64,000 nt of DNA from positions 62,001 through 126,000 of the forward strand of contig NZ_CP031842.1 in assembly GCF_003441615.1 (NCBI RefSeq), written 5' to 3'. Shown piece after piece: positions 61,423-64,000 of the stretch; the first letter of the stretch is position 1, and every line of letters begins with the position of its first letter. The notes under the pieces are model-generated. The model was given only the letters and a program-made list of their open reading frames with translations, had not been told where the DNA came from and made no database searches. Origin of the DNA: Dechloromonas sp. HYN0024. Lineage in GTDB: Bacteria > Pseudomonadota > Gammaproteobacteria > Burkholderiales > Rhodocyclaceae. The position numbers were made by a program, and so were the translations under genes.

Positions 61423-63329
61423 TCTTCAGGCTCCCCCTCGACGGCGGCCACATCTTCCTTGGCGGCGCCACCCGGCAGTTTGCCGAGCAGGTAGTAGTCG
61501 ATGACCATGCGGGCAATGGGTGCTGCCGACTGGGCGCCAAAACCACCGTTTTCAACGAGTACGGCGAGGGCGATTTTCGGGTTGTCGGCCGGGGCGAAGG
61601 CGATGAACAGGGCGTGGTCGCGGAGTTCCTTCTTGGTGCCGCCTTCCTTGTACTGGGCACCTTTCAGCGAGAAGACCTGGGCCGTACCGGTCTTGCCGGC
61701 GGCTTCGTAGGGGGCGCCGGCAAAGGCGCGGGCGCCGGTGCCTTCCTTGTTAACCCCGATCATGGCACGGCGGATCACGTCGACGTTGCTTTGCTTGAGT
61801 TGCAGGTCACGAATCGGCTGCGGTTCGACCTGACGTTTCTCGCCGCTCTTGGTGTCGACCAGGTAATGCACCAGGTGCGGCCGGAACATCACGCCGTTAT
61901 TGGCCAGCGTGGCAGTCGCCTGAGCCAGCTGGATCGGTGTGTAGGCGTTGTAACCCTGACCGATGCCAATCGAGATGGTCTCACCGGCGTACCACTTTTG
62001 CTGCTCGGGTTTTTTGAAGCGCTGCTTTTTCCACTCCTGCGAGGGGAGTACGCCCTTCGATTCGCCGTTGTCGTCCTTGCCGAGATCGATGCCGGTGCGC
62101 TGACCGAGGCCCAGCGATCCCATGAACTTGGCGATGTTGTCGATCCCCATGTCGTTGGCCAGCATGTAGTAATAGGTGTCGCAGGAGTGGACGATGGACT
62201 TGTACATATCCACGCTGCCGTGGCCACCCTTCTTGTCGTCGCGGAACTGGTGGTTGCCGAAATTGTAGTAGCCGGGATCGCTGATCGTCTGGTTCGGTGT
62301 GCGCTTGCCCATTTCCAGCGCGGCCAGGGCCATGAAGGGCTTGAAGGTAGAGCCCGGCGGGTAGGCGCCATTGATTGCCCGATTGACCATTGGCTTGCTC
62401 GGATGGTCGTTCAATTCCTTCCAGTTGTCCGGCGTAATGCCGTCGACGAAGAGGTTGGGGTCATAGGTCGGCGTCGACACCAGAGCCAGGATACCGCCGG
62501 TTTTCGGGTCGATGGCGACGAGCGATCCCTTGCGGTCACCGAAGGCCTGCTCGGTGATCTGCTGCAGCTTGGCATCGAGGGTCAGGGCCAGATTGTTGCC
62601 GGAAACCGGGGGAATCCGCTTCAGGCTGCGCAGGGCGCGGCCACCCGCATCGATTTCGACTTCTTCGTAACCGGTTTCACCGTGCAGTTCGAATTCGTAG
62701 TGCTGTTCGAGGCCGGTCTTGCCGACATGGTCGGTACCCTTGTAATTGGCTTGCCGTTCCGCCTCCTCGATCCACTTCAGGTCGCGTTCGGTGATCCGTC
62801 CGATGTAGCCGAGGGCGTGCGAAGCCGTCTCACCGAGAGGATATTGGCGGAATAGCCGGGCCTTTACTTCGACGCCGGGAAAGCGATAACGGTGGGCGGC
62901 GAACTTGGCCACTTCAGCATCGGTCAGGCGGGTGCGGATCGGGATCGATTCGAAGTTCTTTGCCTCGTCGAGCAGGCGCTTGAAACGCTTGCGGTCTTTC
63001 GGCTGGATGTCGATGACTTCGGCCAGCGCATCGATCGTGGCGTCGAGTTGACCCGTCTGTGAGGGGGTAATTTCGAGGGTAAATGCCGAGTAATTGTGAG
63101 CCAGGACGACCCCGTTGCGGTCGGTGATGACGCCACGATTGGGGACAATGGGAATCAGCGCGATGCGGTTGTCTTCAGCCCGCGTGTGGTAAAAGTCGCG
63201 CTGGATGACCTGCAGCCAGAAAAAGCGCCCGAGCAGGATGGCGAAGGCGAGCAGGACGAAGATCGCGGCAAAGCCCAGGCGAAAGCGAAAGCGGTCGACA
63301 TCGGCTTCGGGATTGGCGAAATGGCCCAC
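61419..63329 (-). CDS. mrdA: Penicillin-binding protein 2 (peptidoglycan transpeptidase)
   Basis: A 636-residue class B PBP. An N-terminal membrane helix (FAAIFVLLAFAILLGRFFWLQVI), the pedestal domain with LPRQYPLGETASHALGYIGR-type text (RLFRQYPLGETASHALGYIGR), and the transpeptidase domain with GAYPPGSTFKP (active Ser, SxxK), the SCDTYYY motif and GKTGTAQVF. It crosslinks side-wall peptidoglycan with RodA. It follows mreD by 18 bases. Confidence 0.96.
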   Translation of the reverse strand: MGHFANPEADVDRFRFRLGFAAIFVLLAFAILLGRFFWLQVIQRDFYHTRAEDNRIALIPIVPNRGVITDRNGVVLAHNYSAFTLEITPSQTGQLDATIDALAEVIDIQPKDRKRFKRLLDEAKNFESIPIRTRLTDAEVAKFAAHRYRFPGVEVKARLFRQYPLGETASHALGYIGRITERDLKWIEEAERQANYKGTDHVGKTGLEQHYEFELHGETGYEEVEIDAGGRALRSLKRIPPVSGNNLALTLDAKLQQITEQAFGDRKGSLVAIDPKTGGILALVSTPTYDPNLFVDGITPDNWKELNDHPSKPMVNRAINGAYPPGSTFKPFMALAALEMGKRTPNQTISDPGYYNFGNHQFRDDKKGGHGSVDMYKSIVHSCDTYYYMLANDMGIDNIAKFMGSLGLGQRTGIDLGKDDNGESKGVLPSQEWKKQRFKKPEQQKWYAGETISIGIGQGYNAYTPIQLAQATATLANNGVMFRPHLVHYLVDTKSGEKRQVEPQPIRDLQLKQSNVDVIRRAMIGVNKEGTGARAFAGAPYEAAGKTGTAQVFSLKGAQYKEGGTKKELRDHALFIAFAPADNPKIALAVLVENGGFGAQSAAPIARMVIDYYLLGKLPGGAAKEDVAAVEGEPEE

Positions 63330-63347
63330 GAACGCTCCGCTTCCGTC

Positions 63348-63869
63348 TTAAATCGGGCGGTTGGGATCCTGCTCGACCGGCCGGTACTGGGGCAGGAGCA
63401 GGATGAAGGTGGCCGGAATCCAGAGCAGCGTGGCAACGATGGGTCCGATGAAATAGCCCCAGCCCGGAAAATCGGCCCCGACCGCCAGGCGCATCAGGGC
63501 CTGCAGCAGTTGCGTGGCGATGAGCAGCGGGAGCACCTGCAAGGCCTGCTGCACCAGCGGGAACCACAGAATGCGGCGGGACAGTGCCGAGGCCGTGTAG
63601 GCGAGCAGGACGTAGGCGAAACAGTGCTGGCCGAGGACGGCACCATCGGCGACATCCATGAGCAGGCCGAGGACAAAGGCCCAGCCCATGCCGACCCGGC
63701 GAAACTCGCGGATGCACCAGAAGCAGAGGACCAGCGCCACCCAGTCGGGGACGCCCGGCCAGTGCGCCGTCGGCATGAAATTAAGGGCGACGGCACCGAT
63801 CAGGCTGAAGAAAATGAACCAGGGCTGAACCGGCTGCAAAATGCGCGAAGAAGAAAAAGTCGGCTGCAT
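63348..63869 (-). CDS. mreD: Rod shape-determining protein MreD
   Basis: A 173-residue membrane protein with about five or six helices (WVALVLCFWCIREFRRVGMGWAFVLGLLMDVADGAVLGQHCFAYVLLAYTASALSRRI shows the family core). It links MreB and MreC to the elongation complex. The ATG overlaps the mreC stop by one base (TGATG). Confidence 0.92.
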   Translation of the reverse strand: MQPTFSSSRILQPVQPWFIFFSLIGAVALNFMPTAHWPGVPDWVALVLCFWCIREFRRVGMGWAFVLGLLMDVADGAVLGQHCFAYVLLAYTASALSRRILWFPLVQQALQVLPLLIATQLLQALMRLAVGADFPGWGYFIGPIVATLLWIPATFILLLPQYRPVEQDPNRPI

Positions 63870-64000
63870 CAGTTGCCCTTGCTCATGGTTTTCTTTTTCT
63901 TGCCGCGCAGGCCGGTCTTGTCGCTGCTGCCAGGCCGTCCGGATGATTCCGGCGGGGCCGGCGGCAAGGGCTGGCGCAGGTCAAGCACCATCACTTCGCC
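63869..64000 (-). CDS. mreC: Rod shape-determining protein MreC, C-terminal end (partial)
   Basis: The final 43 residues are visible, from GEVMVLDLRQP (the last strand of the MreC beta domain) through a Pro/Ser-rich, then lysine-rich tail ending KKKKTMSKGN. The rest lies beyond the right edge. Identification rests on this end and on the mreC-mreD-mrdA-rodA order. Confidence 0.85.
   Translation of the reverse strand, partial: GEVMVLDLRQPLPPAPPESSGRPGSSDKTGLRGKKKKTMSKGN

Noticed and set aside
60314..61660. Long upstream extension of the rlpA open frame through rodA
   Set aside because: The extension is arginine/proline-rich shadow text; the lipoprotein signal at 60313 gives the true start and rodA occupies the region in another frame.

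Overview
The window looks like chromosomal DNA of a GC-rich betaproteobacterium, most likely a member of the Rhodocyclales (Dechloromonas/Azonexus-like). This is inferred from the gene mix: a TorF-like porin with glnK-amtB, the O2-independent ubiquinone genes ubiUVT, selB-selC, a class I PHA synthase, a liu-type leucine catabolic run and an anaerobic multiheme cytochrome operon. A perfect 14-bp ParB-binding (parS) core at 121-134 suggests the window lies in the origin-proximal part of the chromosome.

Layout. 1-3.3 kb: a parS site, selB with the tRNA-Sec gene directly behind it, then an overlapping pair of genes for a GcvH-like lipoyl-domain protein and a DsrE-fold protein. 3.3-6.6 kb: BamE-like lipoprotein, rhodanese, Bcr/CflA-type exporter, a comM gene that lacks its N-terminal domain in frame, and ubiK. 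6.7-9.7 kb: a nitrogen-responsive unit (tandem NtrC sites, a sigma-54 promoter, TorF-like porin, glnK, amtB, strong terminator). 9.7-17.3 kb: housekeeping genes (purU, thrH, yheS-type ABC-F, HD-GYP protein, mutY, flavin reductase).

17.4-25.2 kb is a 7.8-kb integrated island in tRNA-Gly(CCC). It is bounded by a 17-bp direct repeat of the tRNA 3' end. It carries a tyrosine integrase, a serine resolvase, a controller-like HTH gene, a C5 cytosine DNA methyltransferase whose frame is broken at its very end within a run of five C, an HNH endonuclease and a possible replication initiator. The original tRNA terminator has been pushed to the far side of the island.

25.4-31.5 kb returns to core genes (LON-domain protein, ubiX, a membrane transporter pair, rapZ, M20 amidohydrolase, chemotaxis receptor). 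From 48.8 down to 31.6 kb nearly everything is on the minus strand. It forms a long catabolic run headed by the MerR-type regulator LiuR and an 18-bp palindromic operator: thioesterase, isovaleryl-CoA dehydrogenase, a GNAT-carbonic anhydrase fusion, thiolase, exporter, acyl-CoA dehydrogenase, methylcrotonyl-CoA carboxylase subunits, methylglutaconyl-CoA hydratase, a halohydrin-dehalogenase-like SDR and HMG-CoA lyase. Together these take leucine/isovalerate to acetyl-CoA and acetoacetate, which could feed the nearby phaC (49.9 kb).

51.9-56.4 kb holds the most intriguing unit: a perfect FNR box, then an octaheme cytochrome c of the Otr type with a C-terminal membrane anchor, a cytochrome b, a large outer-membrane beta-barrel and a small exported protein. 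This resembles an anaerobic respiratory or electron-transfer module reaching from the quinone pool toward the outer membrane. It is followed by a frameshifted MoaD/ThiS-like gene, the ubiUVT operon behind a near-perfect FNR box, and the rod-shape operon mreC-mreD-mrdA-rodA-rlpA, which runs off the right end.
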